NCBI RefSeq assembly: GCF_964019485.1
Contig: NZ_OZ026448.1
Location: 248,001-312,000, forward strand
Source of the DNA: Spiroplasma endosymbiont of Agriotes lineatus
Lineage (GTDB): Bacteria > Bacillota_I > Bacilli_A > Mycoplasmatales > Nriv7
Length of the DNA: 64,000 nt
Reading direction: 5' to 3'
A program made the position numbers and the translations under genes. Shown here piece after piece: positions 43,355-54,042 of the stretch; positions within the stretch are counted from its first letter, which is position 1, and every line of letters starts with the position of its first letter. Below the pieces are notes generated by a model. The model saw only the letters and a program-made list of their open reading frames with translations, did no database searches and was not told the DNA's origin.

Positions 43355-44977
43355 ATGAAAAAATTCCTAGAAATTTTAGGAATAATAACAATAGCCGGAA
43401 GCGGAATTTCTGGCATTGTTGCCAATAGTCCTTATCAAAAACAAAAAACTAATTTAGAAAGCATAAATTATAAAAGACAAAAACGAAGTAATAACGAAAA
43501 TAATAGAATAAATAGAACAAAAATTGTTATTAGAACAAATTGTGCAATTTTTTTTAATGAGATTAATTTAAATAATAAATTATATTTTAGTTCGAGAGGT
43601 GGCAATATTTATGAGTATGATCCGGCAACAGGAAAACAAAAAATTGTTATTAGAACAAATAATCAAATTTGATATTCTGGCGTGGTTTTAAATAATAAAT
43701 TATATTTTGTTTCAGATGATAATAATGTGTATGAGTATGATCCAGTAACAAATCAACAAAAAATTGTTATTAGAACCAATGATAAAGTTTGATCTTCTGG
43801 TATGGTTTTCAATAATAAATTATATTTTGGTTCAGATGATAATAATGTGTATGAGTATGATCCGGCAACAGGAAAACAAAAAATTGTTATTAGAACCAAT
43901 GATAAAGTTTGATCTTCTGGTGTGGTTTTCAATAATAAAATATATTTTGGTTCATTAGATAATAATGTTTATGAGTATGATCCAGTAACAAATCAACAAA
44001 AAATTGTTATTAGAACCAATGATAAAGTTTGATCTTCTGGTATTGTTTTCAATAATAAATTATATTTTGGTTCATGAGATCATAATGTGTATGAATATAG
44101 TGAATATTATTTAAATTCAAATTTAGGAAAAATTAATGATAATTCTGATAAGGCAATATTAAATGAATTAAATTATTTAAATCCTGATTTAGATATATCA
44201 CAATTAGAAATTATTAACAAAACAAATAATTCAGCGATAGTAAAAATAAAAGATAATTTAAATAATGATAATAATATAAAAATACATTATTCGATTGATA
44301 ATCAACAAAATAAAATTATTAATTTAAATAAGTTGATTAAAAAAGTAATATTTTTTAAGTTTCGAGATGAAAAACAAAATTTAATTTTTAAAGAAATAAA
44401 AAATATTAATATTGATAACTTAATGTTTTCTACGATTGAAGTAACCAGTGCTTCAGATTCGTTAAAATCAATTGATGAAAAAGCTGTTTGTTTTGAACCA
44501 GTTAATTTTCCTAATATCTCTTCAAATATACAAAAAATTAAAATACCATCATGTAGTTATGAAGCTAAGGCAAAATATTTATTTCAAATTACCACAGGAT
44601 TAAACATAAATAACTCCAAAAATATAACTAATGGATGAAATTTAAATATTGATGATGAAATGATATTAACCGATTTTACAATTTGAAATAAAAAAACTTC
44701 TGAAATTAAAAATACATTATCAAAGGATTTTGATTTGTCAAACATAAATAAACAAGAACAAGAATTAATTTTAAATCGTGATTTGTTGCATTCACCAGAA
44801 CAAGAATTATCTGTGGACCCAAAACAACGTCTTATAGCCCAATATGTAATCAGATTACTTTCAATTAAAACTAATTTATATTTAAAACAAAAAATTAACG
44901 GAACAATTACTGCTAAAATAATTGATGATAATAATAAAGAACAAACAATCACCTTATCAATTACAGAAGCAATGTAA
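43355..44977 (+). CDS. Secreted protein with five 40-residue beta-propeller-like repeats
   Basis: A signal peptide (MKKFLEILGIITIAGSGISGIVA) is followed by five tandem units of exactly 120 nt starting near 43519, 43639, 43759, 43879 and 43999. Each reads KIVIRTN--VWSSGVVFNNKLYFGS-DNNVYEYDP-T. The YFGS-D--VY-YD pattern resembles PQQ/beta-propeller blades. The second half (about 44100-44970, EYYLNSNLGKINDNSD... IDEKAVCFEPVN) is a separate unrecognised domain. TGA is Trp in each repeat. The stop at 44975 is a CAA-to-TAA change compared with the paralog at 59019-60429; 46 further codons to 45115 (ILQKY...FNFYPI) remain readable. Likely exported, perhaps a surface adhesin. Confidence 0.75.
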
Positions 44978-45183
44978 ATATTACAAAAATATAGTTTATT
45001 GCCCAACGAAATTACTATTAACAAAGATAATGGTGTAACTTTTAATGGCAAAGCAATAATATCAAGAGCAAGCGAAAGCAACCGCAAGCCAACTTTTAAT
45101 TTTTATCCAATTTAATAAAAAATATTAAATTTATTACAAATAATTGGTTTGTTAACAACTTGTAAAAATAAGAAAAATATTCC

Positions 45184-45213
45184 AACCAGTAATTAAAATT
45201 ACTGGTTTTTATT
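45184..45213 (+). terminator. Rho-independent terminator after the repeat-protein gene
   Basis: AACCAGTAATT pairs with AATTACTGGTT followed by TTTATTTT. A related hairpin lies at 58930-58960 behind the paralog. Confidence 0.75.
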
Positions 45214-45257
45214 TTGTCAAAATAGAAAAAATGAAAAAGTTATTAGTTGTTTATTTA

Positions 45258-45903
45258 TTAAATTAAGACATCTAAACAAGTGGGATCAATTTGAATTTTT
45301 TTAATAAACAATTTGCCACTTGAAAGCGTGGTTTTAAAATAGCATTCACCAATTTTAAGGGTTTTAAGGTAATTGGGGTGGACAATAAACTCATCAACTG
45401 AATGCACCGACCCCCATATTGGTGGTGTTATTTTGGAAATCAATTTGGCGAGTTAGTTTTTCGGTTTCTCGGGCGCCGCGAAGACACTAGCGATGTATTC
45501 GGCCGTATTGGGGTCTTTGATGTTATGACAAATAATAGTGTTGACATTACCAAAAATCGTATCAGTTAAGTTCATGTTATTTGTTTTTAAGTCATTGATT
45601 GTTTGAAATGACAAAAACACTGATAATTAAATGCCCGCGATTTATTAATCAAGTTGATAATGGTTTCGCCGGCGAAACCATTAAACTCATCTAAAACAAT
45701 ATTGATTTTTTGATTAATTGGTTTTAGCGTGGTTAATTCTTTTAAGTCTTGGACAATTATTTTTCCACCCCGCTTGCCAGTTTTGGGTACATCAACGAAT
45801 TAATACTAAATAAAACTGTTTTATGATTAGTAATCAATTCTAATAAACTATTGTGATTACCAAGATTTTTGCTTAATTGCATATTAATAATATCAAGTTT
45901 GCT
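45258..45903 (-). pseudogene. TraG/VirD4-type conjugation coupling protein, C-terminal remnant
   Basis: Readable pieces in shifting frames are KTVLFSINSL, an NGFAGETI stretch (probable DEFNGFAGETI), LINKSRGF-like, VFLSFQTINDLKTNN, TIFGNVNTIICHNIKDPNTAEYIA and the end VHSVDEFIVHPNYLKTLKIG. The order (Walker B-like DEF, SQTIxDL, NxxxxIxxxxxDxxTAEYI) is that of type IV coupling ATPases, as carried by spiroplasma plasmids. The N-terminal half with Walker A is absent. It is joined at 45904 to a phage fragment on the other strand. Confidence 0.65.
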
Positions 45904-46750
45904 TAACATTCCTAGTATTAACAACAGCGATTACAAAAATGTTTTTGATGAAATCTATGAAATCCTTGGCAATTTCTTCGCTAGTTTATTTTATGCTACT
46001 TTTGATATGGATGAAAAAACTCATACCGAAATCGGTTTTAAAGGCGTAGATAACTATAAGAAGGACCACTGGACCACTTTATTCAAATTGGTTTCTTTTA
46101 CCGCTCGTTAATTACCTTTTATCCCAAAAAATATTTAATCAATGTTACTGGTAATTCAGAATTACTACTAAGAAGTTATTTTTTTACTTTTGACAAAAAA
46201 ACACACCAAAGAAATTATAACGCTATTAACAACAACAATAGCATTTATCAAATTGATTTTAATGTTCTTAAATCTTATGACAATAAACTCATTACCTTGC
46301 CGACCGGCAGAAGCGCTAATAGTATTAATTATCTTAACACCGACATTGATATTCGCTACGGTATTAATATTTTTACCTTAACATTCCCGCTTTATCACAA
46401 AGGAAACAACTCTAACTACAATTTTAAAATCTATGATTTTAATGTCTTAAATTCCACCGCGTTTATTCCGGGCGGTTCAACCAACTCAGAATGAGACGAC
46501 TTAATTCCCCCGGCAAATTGTAAATATTCCGGACGGTGAATACCCACATTTAATGATATTGGTTGTGCCATTCAGAATGCGGGTATTAAAATGATTAACT
46601 GAATGCTAACGGCTTCACAAATCATTACCATTTTACGACCATTAGCAATTATTGCGAAAGCAACAGTTAACTTTTCAACTGCTATTTTTCCAGTTTTTAA
46701 AACGGTGCCCGCCTTTTACTATACCTTTCAGTTTTTAATCGGCTTTGCCA
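45904..46750 (+). pseudogene. Plectrovirus adsorption-like gene m, 3' fragment
   Basis: From the stretch NIPSINNSDYKNVFDEIYEI to FQFLIGFA, with frameshifts near 46066, 46230 and 46300. It ends at the FA codons exactly where the A end of the next phage segment begins (46751), so the reading continues as RTHKVLLGG and stops. Confidence 0.75.
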
Positions 46751-47262
46751 GGACGCATAAAGTTTTGTTAGGTGGGAAAAAAGATTTGAATAAGTATTAA
46801 GACAGTCAGCAATGATTGTCTTTTTATTTTATAAGATGTTAAAAATTTGTTCTTTGAAAATTAAATACAAGTGAGTTAATAATGTTGGTATGTATTAAAG
46901 CACGATAAATTGTGGGTGGTCGCCATAACCAAAAGAAGTTTACCAGTTAATAGATAACATCCTATTAGCTATAGCAATTTGTTTCGTTTTGCAATAAAAA
47001 AATGAATGGGTGGATTTCCTAAAAATATACACGCTATTAAATTAGTTCCAAGGGTAGGATGCGGACATTAAAGTGTAGAAATTTCTATATAGGGATATAC
47101 TAAGTTTAAAATTATTAAAATCTTTATCTAATTAAAAAAACAAAATTTACTAACAAAGCTTGTTAAACACTTAAATCTGCGATATATAAGTGTTTAAAAA
47201 ACTAAGTTAACTAACAACTTAGTTAATATAACTTAGTTTATTCATAAGAAAGGTAATTTATT
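46751..47262 (+). repeat. Plectrovirus P2 intergenic region
   Basis: Begins with A end GGACGCATAAAGTTTTGTTA. Contains the terminator at 46799, a conserved GTTATCTA/TAGATAAC-like segment, and near the end AAACACTTAAATCTGCGATATATAAGTGTTTAAAAAAC (paired ends) plus an ACTAAGTTA palindrome just before gene a. Probable origin and promoter region of the phage. Confidence 0.75.
46799..46830 (+). terminator. Rho-independent terminator at the start of the phage intergenic region
   Basis: AAGACAGTCA pairs with TGATTGTCTT around GCAA, followed by TTTATTTT. It would end transcription entering from the upstream m gene. Confidence 0.7.
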
Positions 47263-47589
47263 ATGAAAAACATTGAAAACATTTTCTTAAATACTAAGAA
47301 ATATCTTTTAAAAGAAACACAAAACGCAATGCTTATTAAAGCACCAAAAATTCCATGATTTAATGAACAAATCGGCATTTGGTTTCCAAAGCGATTTGTT
47401 TATAAAGGAAAATATGAAAATTCAATTTGCATTGGAATAATAAAAGATAGTAAATATCAAGTAATTTCGATTAATCAAAAAGAAAAAGAAACCAAATTAA
47501 TTAAGGGACAAGAATTATTAGGTTTTTTCATTGCCGAAAAAGAAAACAATAAAAAAGATACAAATTATAACTATTTTAAAGGAGTTTAA
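47263..47589 (+). CDS. Plectrovirus P2 gene a, 108 aa
   Basis: Near-identical to 37374-37700 (MKNIENIFLNTKKYLLKETQ). AGAAAGGTAATTT precedes the ATG. First gene of the most complete phage unit, in which genes a through l have open frames. No recognised domain. Confidence 0.75.
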
Positions 47590-47591
47590 AA

Positions 47592-47813
47592 ATGAATATT
47601 GCGTTTGGAATAATATTTACTATTATTTGCATAATGTTATTGGCATATTTTGCTTATAAAATTTATGCCAAAATAAAAATGCGAATTAAATATAAAAATG
47701 CCATTAAAAATAATGCTGGTAATTTCACGAAAGACGAAAAAGTATTTATTGCTCGCTTTGAAGAATGAGTTAAAGCTCCTAATTCAAAAGAAAATAACGC
47801 GGATAAAAAATAA
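47592..47813 (+). CDS. Plectrovirus P2 gene b, single-pass membrane protein
   Basis: 73 residues, N-terminal span IFTIICIMLLAYFAYKIYA and basic stretch KIKMRIKYKN. Start 2 nt after gene a; stop overlaps the next start. Confidence 0.7.
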
Positions 47814-47974
47814 TGTTTTGAGAAATTATTATGGAATTTTTAAAACTGTTTATTCCGATAGAAAAAATGCCTGCACAAGTTGCGTTTATTGCCGGATTAA
47901 TTATTATCATTACTTTTCTTTTCGCATTAATTTCAATTATGTATTTACCAATAAAAATGATTTTTGGGAAATAA
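47813..47974 (+). CDS. Plectrovirus P2 gene c, small membrane protein
   Basis: 53 residues, MFWEIIMEFLKLFIPIEKMP then a span FIAGLIIIITFLFALISIMY. Translationally coupled to gene b through TAATG. Confidence 0.68.
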
Positions 47975-47977
47975 AAA

Positions 47978-48208
47978 ATGACGGTAAATTTAAAAGAATT
48001 TAATTGAGAGCAAATTAAACAAACTTTCTGAGATTTATTTATTCAAATTACAACTATTCCGGCTCACATTACTGGTGGTAAAGAAATTGATTTAACCGAA
48101 ACACCACTTTGGCTTTTAATAGCAAACATTGCTTTTTGACTCCTAACAGCGATTATGGTGTGATTTATTCTAATGTTACTTTGAAAAACAATATCAGTAT
48201 TTAGATAG
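47978..48208 (+). CDS. Plectrovirus P2 gene d, membrane protein
   Basis: 76 residues, MTVNLKEFNWEQIKQTFWDL then PAHITGGKEI and a span LLIANIAFWLLTAIMVWFIL. Four TGA codons are Trp. The intact counterpart of the frameshifted gene at 38089. Confidence 0.68.
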
Positions 48209-48219
48209 AGGCAAAAGTA

Positions 48220-48357
48220 ATGTCAAGAAGTTACATTGTTGTGATGCATTCCCAAAGAAATTCAAAATTAATTAGGAAAAAATACAATAGTGTTAAGGTT
48301 AACCGTGGTTTTAACAAATTTAAGAAAAACTTTGAATATAAATGATGAATGTTTTAA
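48220..48357 (+). CDS. Plectrovirus P2 gene e, small basic protein
   Basis: 45 residues, MSRSYIVVMHSQRNSKLIRK, rich in Lys and Arg, ending KWWMF. Possible DNA-binding or packaging protein by charge. One residue longer than the P1 version. Confidence 0.62.
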
Positions 48358-48376
48358 AGAGAAAGGAGGTGATTAT

Positions 48377-48622
48377 ATGATTGGAACTTTCTTGGCCGAT
48401 GTACCAGCAACAGCAGAAAAAATAACAGCTAGTGATGCGATGACTAAATTATGAAATGCAATTATGACAGCGTTTACTAAAATGTGAGATATTATTGCTG
48501 TTAATATGCCACAAGTCGGTAACTTCTTTGCTGACTACTGAATCTTCATTTTTCCATTTATTTTGGCAATATTCTTTATTTGCTTTAAAATGTTTGAAAA
48601 ATTACTTGGAGCAGTCCGCTAA
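48377..48622 (+). CDS. Plectrovirus P2 gene f, candidate coat protein
   Basis: 81 residues. Polar/amphipathic N-terminal half (MIGTFLADVPATAEKITASD), C-terminal membrane span (YWIFIFPFILAIFFICFKMF) and a basic end (KLLGAVR). GAAAGGAGGTGATTAT is the strongest ribosome site of the phage, fitting an abundant structural protein. Together with protein i it is the likeliest major coat. Confidence 0.7.
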
Positions 48623-48646
48623 CAAAAAAATAAAGTGAGGTGCAAG

Positions 48647-49636
48647 ATGAAATTTTGCAAATGAATAATAGAAAAAAATAATCATTTTATTGAATTAAAT
48701 CGCACCTCATTTTTAATTTTATGACATTGCGGAGCAATTTGATATATTTACAACGGTTATTTTAAAAACATTGTAAGCTATTTATTTTTAGCAGGTTGTA
48801 TTTTAATTTTTCTTTTTAAAATCGGTAATTTAACACAAATTAACAAAGTTATTAATTTCTTAAAAAACTCACCATTAAATATTGTTATTGGTTCATTAGG
48901 AACTGGAAAAACTGCTTTTCTAGTATACGCATCAAAATTATTAAAAAAGAAGAAATATCACATCGCATCAACCTTTCCAATACTAGAAACCCAAAAATTA
49001 AGTTTAGGACATATGGGATTGTTAGACTTTGATTATCCGGTATTACCAGACAAAACCTTACTGTTATGAGATGAAACCAATTTATTTTTAGAAGGAACGG
49101 ATTGAGAAAAAAATAATACTAAAAACGAAGAAACGGGTATTCAAGAATATTTTGCTTTGGCACGCCATTTCGGTCATATTGTGTTAGCTAGCGGTCAAAG
49201 AGATAAACATATTTGAGTTAAAGTTCGTGATATTGCCAATAATGTGATTGTGGGCATTCGTAAAAAACCCGTTAATATTTTTCGTCCCTACTTAAAAGTC
49301 ATTTATGGTACGTTTACGAGCATTGAAGAATATGAACGCTGACGAAACACCTTAATTGATGCTAAAAATAGTAAAAAGGGTCGTGGTCGTCGCATTAAAT
49401 ATCGCGATATTCCTGAACTTGATATTTATTTTTTTAAACTAAAAATTCCTTTACCGATATTAAACACTTACAATTCTTTTTACCTAGCGTTTTTAAGAGA
49501 TTACTTAAATGCAAAAGTGAATCCTGACTATGAAGACAAATACTATAATGACACAGCAATTGATTTAGAAGACTTGGAATATTTAAAAATGGATAAATTT
49601 AGCAAATTTTTAAGAAAAATGAAAGAAAAGGAATAA
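48647..49636 (+). CDS. Plectrovirus Zot/pI-like assembly NTPase (gene g)
   Basis: 329 residues. Two hydrophobic N-terminal segments (about 20-70) are followed by a P-loop NVIGSLGTGKT-type Walker A (IVIGSLGTGKTAFLVYA), LLLWDETNLFLEGTDW (Walker B) and HFGHIVLASGQRDKHIW. This is the Zot/gpI family that powers extrusion of filamentous phages through the membrane. GTGAGGTGCAAG precedes the ATG. The frame is intact with many TGA-Trp codons. Homologous pieces lie at 15718 and 38765. Confidence 0.88.
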
Positions 49637-49642
49637 TAAAAA

Positions 49643-49924
49643 ATGGAAAATCTTGCGAAAACGGCCGACCTTCTCGCCCAAATGCTTTATAAAGTTTTTG
49701 ATTTAATTTGAGTACCAGGAACGAATATTCAACTAATATTTCCTTTATTCTTAACGCTGGCTGTAGAATTTCTTATGGCAATTATTCTTGGATTTGGTAG
49801 TGGTGGTCAACAAGTTAATTTAGAAAAACAACGCCAATATGCGGTTAAAAATAAGGGGCGTTTAAGTGCGTGAGGAAAAGCTAAAAAACAAATAAAACCA
49901 ATAAAAACAAAACAAGGTAACTAA
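49643..49924 (+). CDS. Plectrovirus P2 gene h, small membrane protein
   Basis: 93 residues: MENLAKTADLLAQMLYKVFD, one span IQLIFPLFLTLAVEFLMAII, then Gly-rich FGSGGQQ and a basic tail ending KTKQGN. Lies 6 nt after gene g. Minor coat or assembly protein by position. Confidence 0.68.
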
Positions 49925-49926
49925 AA

Positions 49927-50175
49927 ATGTTTAAACTAATTATTATTTTTATCTTAATAACTGTTCTTGGATTATTGGCTGGTAGTCATTTTGAAACTTT
50001 AACGAATTATATTAGCGAAGGGCTTGCCAATTTCCAAAAGTTTATTACTAGCAATTTAACAATTTTAGAACTATTTAAACCAATGGCACGAACATTTTCG
50101 CAACACCCAATTTTTACGATTCTTGGTGTAACTTGTGTACTTATTGCCTTATTTATTGTAATTAAAGGTAGGTAA
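49927..50175 (+). CDS. Plectrovirus P2 gene i, candidate coat protein
   Basis: 82 residues, signal-like start MFKLIIIFILITVLGLLAGS, amphipathic middle, second span FTILGVTCVLIALFIVI and end KGR. Identical to 53562-53810. Starts 2 nt after gene h. Confidence 0.7.
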   Translation: MFKLIIIFILITVLGLLAGSHFETLTNYISEGLANFQKFITSNLTILELFKPMARTFSQHPIFTILGVTCVLIALFIVIKGR

Positions 50176-50179
50176 AAAA

Positions 50180-50278
50180 ATGGAAAAATGAACTAAAAAA
50201 CAAGAATTAGAAACAGAGAATGACAAATTAAAAATTGCTAATGTCATATTAGAAAATAGTGTTAATATTCTTAAATAA
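50180..50278 (+). CDS. Plectrovirus P2 gene j, 32-aa peptide
   Basis: MEKWTKKQELETENDKLKIA then VILENSVNILK and stop: a short coiled-coil-like peptide. Kept in two copies with identical sequence, and in frame with gene k in the copy at 16801. Whether it is expressed is uncertain. Confidence 0.45.
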
Positions 50279-50407
50279 ATAATAATGGAAAAAAATAAAG
50301 AAATTTTAGAATTAGAAAAGTGAAATACTATTCATATTAATCAAAAATCAGACTTAATAATTAAAAACCAAAAATTAAAAATTTTTAAACACGAAAGGAG
50401 AATTAAA

Positions 50408-50800
50408 ATGAAAAAACTTTTAGGAAAATTATTTAAAAAAGATAATTCAAAAGAAAAAACACCATTAAGATTAAGAATTAAAAATTCTTTTAAAAAGCAG
50501 TGGTTAAAAATAGTATTAAGTATCATTTTCATCTTTATAAGTTTATTAATTTGCGCATTAACAGCAATGGATACTAAATGAATAACTGGAACAAGTAACG
50601 AATTTAATGATTTTATGAATAAACAGATGGTTGAATTCTTTGGCAAGTTCAATAGTGGTATTATGCTAGCAGGAATATTTGTTTTTTGATGAGGCGGCGC
50701 AATATATTTTGCAATTAAATTTGAAAAATTAATCCGCTTGATTATTCAAAAAATCAAAGCAAAAAGAGCCTTGAAAAATGAAATCAAACAAGCTCATTAA
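50408..50800 (+). CDS. Plectrovirus P2 gene k, two-span membrane protein
   Basis: 130 residues, MKKLLGKLFKKDNSKEKTPL, two spans and a basic C-terminus ending KQAH. CGAAAGGAGAATT precedes the ATG. The frame is also open upstream to 50286 (MEKNKEILELEKWNT), but the downstream ATG has the ribosome site. Confidence 0.7.
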
Positions 50801-51050
50801 TTCTTTAAAAAAATATTGATGGAGAATCTTACCTTACATTTTTATGATTACTATCTTTTTCATTCCATTTTTAAAATTGGAAATTAATGATTTGAAATTA
50901 TTATATGAAAAATTTGAAGCATTAATTTCACTTATGATACTAGGATATTTAGATATATGCATTACAATAGCGGTAATTATAAATTGTAGCATTGAGTGGC
51001 TTATTAAAAAAATTAAAGAAAAAAGAACAATGAAAAATAAAATATTTTAA
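50778..51050 (+). CDS. Plectrovirus P2 gene l, two-span membrane protein
   Basis: 90 residues from ATG 50778, inside the end of gene k in another frame: MKSNKLINSLKKYWWRILPY, spans around IFMITIFFIPFL and LDICITIAVIIN, end KNKIF. The first TGA is Trp in KYWW. A shorter start at 50844 is possible but would drop the basic N-terminus. Confidence 0.65.
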
Positions 51051-51065
51051 AGAGGAGTGATAAAA

Positions 51066-52954
51066 ATGTTTATGGAAAATATTTACCGTGTTAATTATTG
51101 GTTTCAATAACATTTTTGCCATTCTCCAAAACATTAACAATGACGAAATAACAACACAATCACTAATTAGAAACAAAAGACAAAACAATCAAGTGTCTGA
51201 AATTAACTTAACAAAAGCAGAATTTACAATATGAAAAAATGAAACTCCTTATAAACCTGCATCGGCGTGAAAAACAGAATTACAATTTTTATTAAATGAT
51301 ATAGAGAAGCAATCAGGAATAAAACCCATAAATCCTGTAGAAGAATTATGGAATAATAAAGGACGAATTCAAAGTTATATAAATCAAAATCAAGTTAATA
51401 TTATTAAAAAACTTAACGAATTACAAATAAATACAAAATGAACAGAAGTTGAAAAAGAACAAAAACAAAATATTAAAATAAAAAATATTAAAATAAAATT
51501 TGAGTATCAAAAAGATACTTTTGCCGGTGTAAAATGAAACTGGTGAAAAATTCTAGAACTTGATGCACAATTGAAAGCCAAACCTACGACTGATATTGAT
51601 TTACCAGAAACAACCCACTAACTTTGATGGCAACCACAACTATAACGATGTCATTGAGAACCTTGACTATTTAATGATTCATCGTGGTGGTGATTTTGAC
51701 AAATTTAATTACTCTTATCTTTATTGAACACCAGTATTTAATTTTATTGACACCTTAGAAAAAGGTTACTATAAAGAATTCACAATTAAAAACCACGGCT
51801 TTAAAAATGAAAGCTATTTTTATCATAAGACTTCTAGTAGTGAAGATGAAATTAATAAGAATATTTTAAAAATTAAAGCTTTTAATAAAACCTTAATCGC
51901 AGGTAATAACTATTTGCAATTACTACACGGTGAAACCGAAATCTGAAAATATGATACCAAAAGTACTAACGATTATTACCTAATTAAGTATCTTTTTGGT
52001 ACCTTAAATTACCTCAATGTTAGATTTAGTTTTTTGCGCTATGACCCCGATTTAAAAAATGATATTTACTTATATTTTAAAAATAACATTCCTAGTATTA
52101 ACGACAGCGATTACAAAAATGTTTTTGATGAAATCTATGAAATTCTCGGCAATTTCTTTGCTAGTTTATTTTATGCGACTTTTGATATGGACGAAAAAAC
52201 TCATACTGAAATTGATTTTAATGGTATAGAAAACTATAAGAAGGATTACTTTATTCAAATCGGTTTCTTTTATCGTTCATTAATTACCTTTTATCCCAAA
52301 AAATACTTAGTAAATATTATAGGAAACTCAGAATTATTACTAAGAAGTTATTTCTTTACTTTTGACAAAAAAATGCACCAAGATAATTACAATGCTATTA
52401 ACAACACCAATAGTATTTATCAAATTGATTTTAATGTCCTTAAATCTTATGATAATAAACTGATTACCTTGCCAACCAACAAAACCGCTAACAGTATTAA
52501 TTATCTCAATACCGATATTGATATTCGTTATGGTATTAATATTTTTACCTTAACTTTTCCGCTTTATCACAAAGGTAATATCTCTAACTACAATTTTAAA
52601 ATTTATGACTTTAATGTCTTAAATTCAACAGCCTTTATCCCTGATGGTTTAAATAACAGTGAATGAGACGATTTAATTCCGCCGGCAAATTGCAAATATT
52701 CCGGACGATGAATACCAACTTTTAATGATATTGGATGTGCCATTCAGAATGCTGGTATCAAAATGATAAACTGAATACTCACCGCCTCACAAATCATCAC
52801 GATTTTGCGACCGTTAGCAATTATTGCAAAAGCAACAGTTAACTTTTCAACTGCTATTTTTCCAATTTTTAAAACGGTACCAGCTTTTTACTATACCTTT
52901 CAATTTTTAATCGGTTTTGCCAGATCGTGTTTATTTTTCTTAGGTATTTTTTAA
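51066..52954 (+). pseudogene. Plectrovirus P2 adsorption-like gene m, frameshifted
   Basis: Largest phage gene. One extra base right after MFM destroys the signal peptide frame (expected MFMKIFTVLII). A second slip near 51618 gives ETTH-stop. The rest (LDYLMIHRGGDFDKFNYSYL ... PPANCKYSGRWIPTFNDIGC ... FYYTFQFLIGFA) is open. The C-terminal membrane span is cut at FA by the B end at 52923. The N-terminal domain (NLTKAEFTIWKNETPYKPAS...) is unlike those of the copies at 17693 or 30030. Confidence 0.8.
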
Positions 52955-53226
52955 AAAAGAAAAAATAATCATTTACTATAAATTATTTCAATATTCAAAT
53001 TAAGTATATATTTCTTATGTATGATTTTTGTTGTAAAAATTTATTTTAATGTTGTTTTTATAAGCGTTTTCCTTAGTTTTTATAACCTTTTATTAAGATT
53101 TTGTTTGTTAATGTTAAATATTTTGTTTTATTACTTATTTTTTAAATAAAATGATAATTAAATTGTGATTGTTTTTCTTTCAAAATTATTTAAATCTTTA
53201 CCTGCCTAACAAAAATTTATGCGTCC
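52923..53226. repeat. MITE-1, copy e
   Basis: 304 bp, B-type left end GATCGTGTTTATTTTTCTTA, A-type right end AAAATTTATGCGTCC. Part of the 3.63-kb tandem unit. Confidence 0.82.
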
Positions 53227-53559
53227 AACTGATAATATTAAACCAATCTCAGGGCAGGGGCAATTACGATTGGTGATAATGTTACGATTGGTTATTTTAA
53301 ACAGTTTTATAATTTTCTTGAATTATACTTTGACTTAATTTGAAGTTTAGAAGTACCAGGAACGAAAATTCAATTAATATTTCTTTTATTCTTAACACTG
53401 GCTATAGAATTTCTTATGGCAATTATTCTTGGATTTGGTAGTCAACAAGTTAATTTGAAAAAACAACGCCAATACGCGGTTAAAAATAAGGGGCGTTTAA
53501 GTGCATGAGGAAAAGCTAAAAAACAAATAAAACCAATAAAAACAAAACAAGGTAACTAA
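53227..53559 (+). pseudogene. Plectrovirus gene h variant, 5' end missing (unit 2)
   Basis: Readable as GDNVTIGYFKQFYNFLELYF then DLIWSLEVPGTKIQ and the common tail to KTKQGN. The first half differs from gene h at 49643, so it comes from another phage type. No start codon is left. Confidence 0.6.
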
Positions 53560-53561
53560 AA

Positions 53562-53810
53562 ATGTTTAAACTAATTATTATTTTTATCTTAATAACTGTT
53601 CTTGGATTATTGGCTGGTAGTCATTTTGAAACTTTAACGAATTATATTAGCGAAGGGCTTGCCAATTTCCAAAAGTTTATTACTAGCAATTTAACAATTT
53701 TAGAACTATTTAAACCAATGGCACGAACATTTTCGCAACACCCAATTTTTACGATTCTTGGTGTAACTTGTGTACTTATTGCCTTATTTATTGTAATTAA
53801 AGGTAGGTAA
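53562..53810 (+). CDS. Plectrovirus gene i, tandem copy (unit 2)
   Basis: Identical protein to 49927-50175. Open and with the same spacing to its neighbours. Confidence 0.68.
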   Translation: MFKLIIIFILITVLGLLAGSHFETLTNYISEGLANFQKFITSNLTILELFKPMARTFSQHPIFTILGVTCVLIALFIVIKGR

Positions 53811-53814
53811 AAAA

Positions 53815-53913
53815 ATGGAAAAATGAACTAAAAAACAAGAATTAGAAACAGAGAATGACAAATTAAAAATTGCTAATGTCATATTAGAAAATAGTGTTAA
53901 TATTCTTAAATAA
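53815..53913 (+). CDS. Plectrovirus gene j, tandem copy (unit 2)
   Basis: Same 32-residue peptide as at 50180-50278. Confidence 0.42.
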
Positions 53914-54042
53914 ATAATAATGGAAAAAAATAAAGAAATTTTAGAATTAGAAAAGTGAAATACTATTCATATTAATCAAAAATCAGACTTAATAATTAAA
54001 AACCAAAAATTAAAAATTTTTAAACACGAAAGGAGAATTAAA

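Larger units (their letters stand above)
49927..53561. repeat. 3.63-kb tandem duplication, unit 1
   Basis: Genes i-j-k-l-m, MITE-1 and the 5'-less gene h variant. Repeated head-to-tail at 53562-57195 with only a handful of differences. Confidence 0.88.

Noticed and set aside
43519..44119. Regular 120-bp direct repeats as a possible CRISPR array
   Set aside because: The repeats are in frame, encode a 40-residue protein unit, are nearly identical over their whole length with no unique spacers, and follow a signal peptide.
44584..45087. Minus-strand frame opposite the secreted repeat protein, and its match at 59047-59559
   Set aside because: Antisense to the conserved C-terminal domain of the two paralogs; no start signals.
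46751..46780. End A (GGACGCATAAAGTTTTGTTAGG) as a dif-type XerC/XerD site
   Set aside because: Its outer arm resembles a dif half-site, but the two arms and a 6-bp centre cannot be placed with the right spacing, and end B lacks the TTAT arm. The inverted-end pairing in MITE-1 fits transposon termini better, so this is kept only as an alternative.
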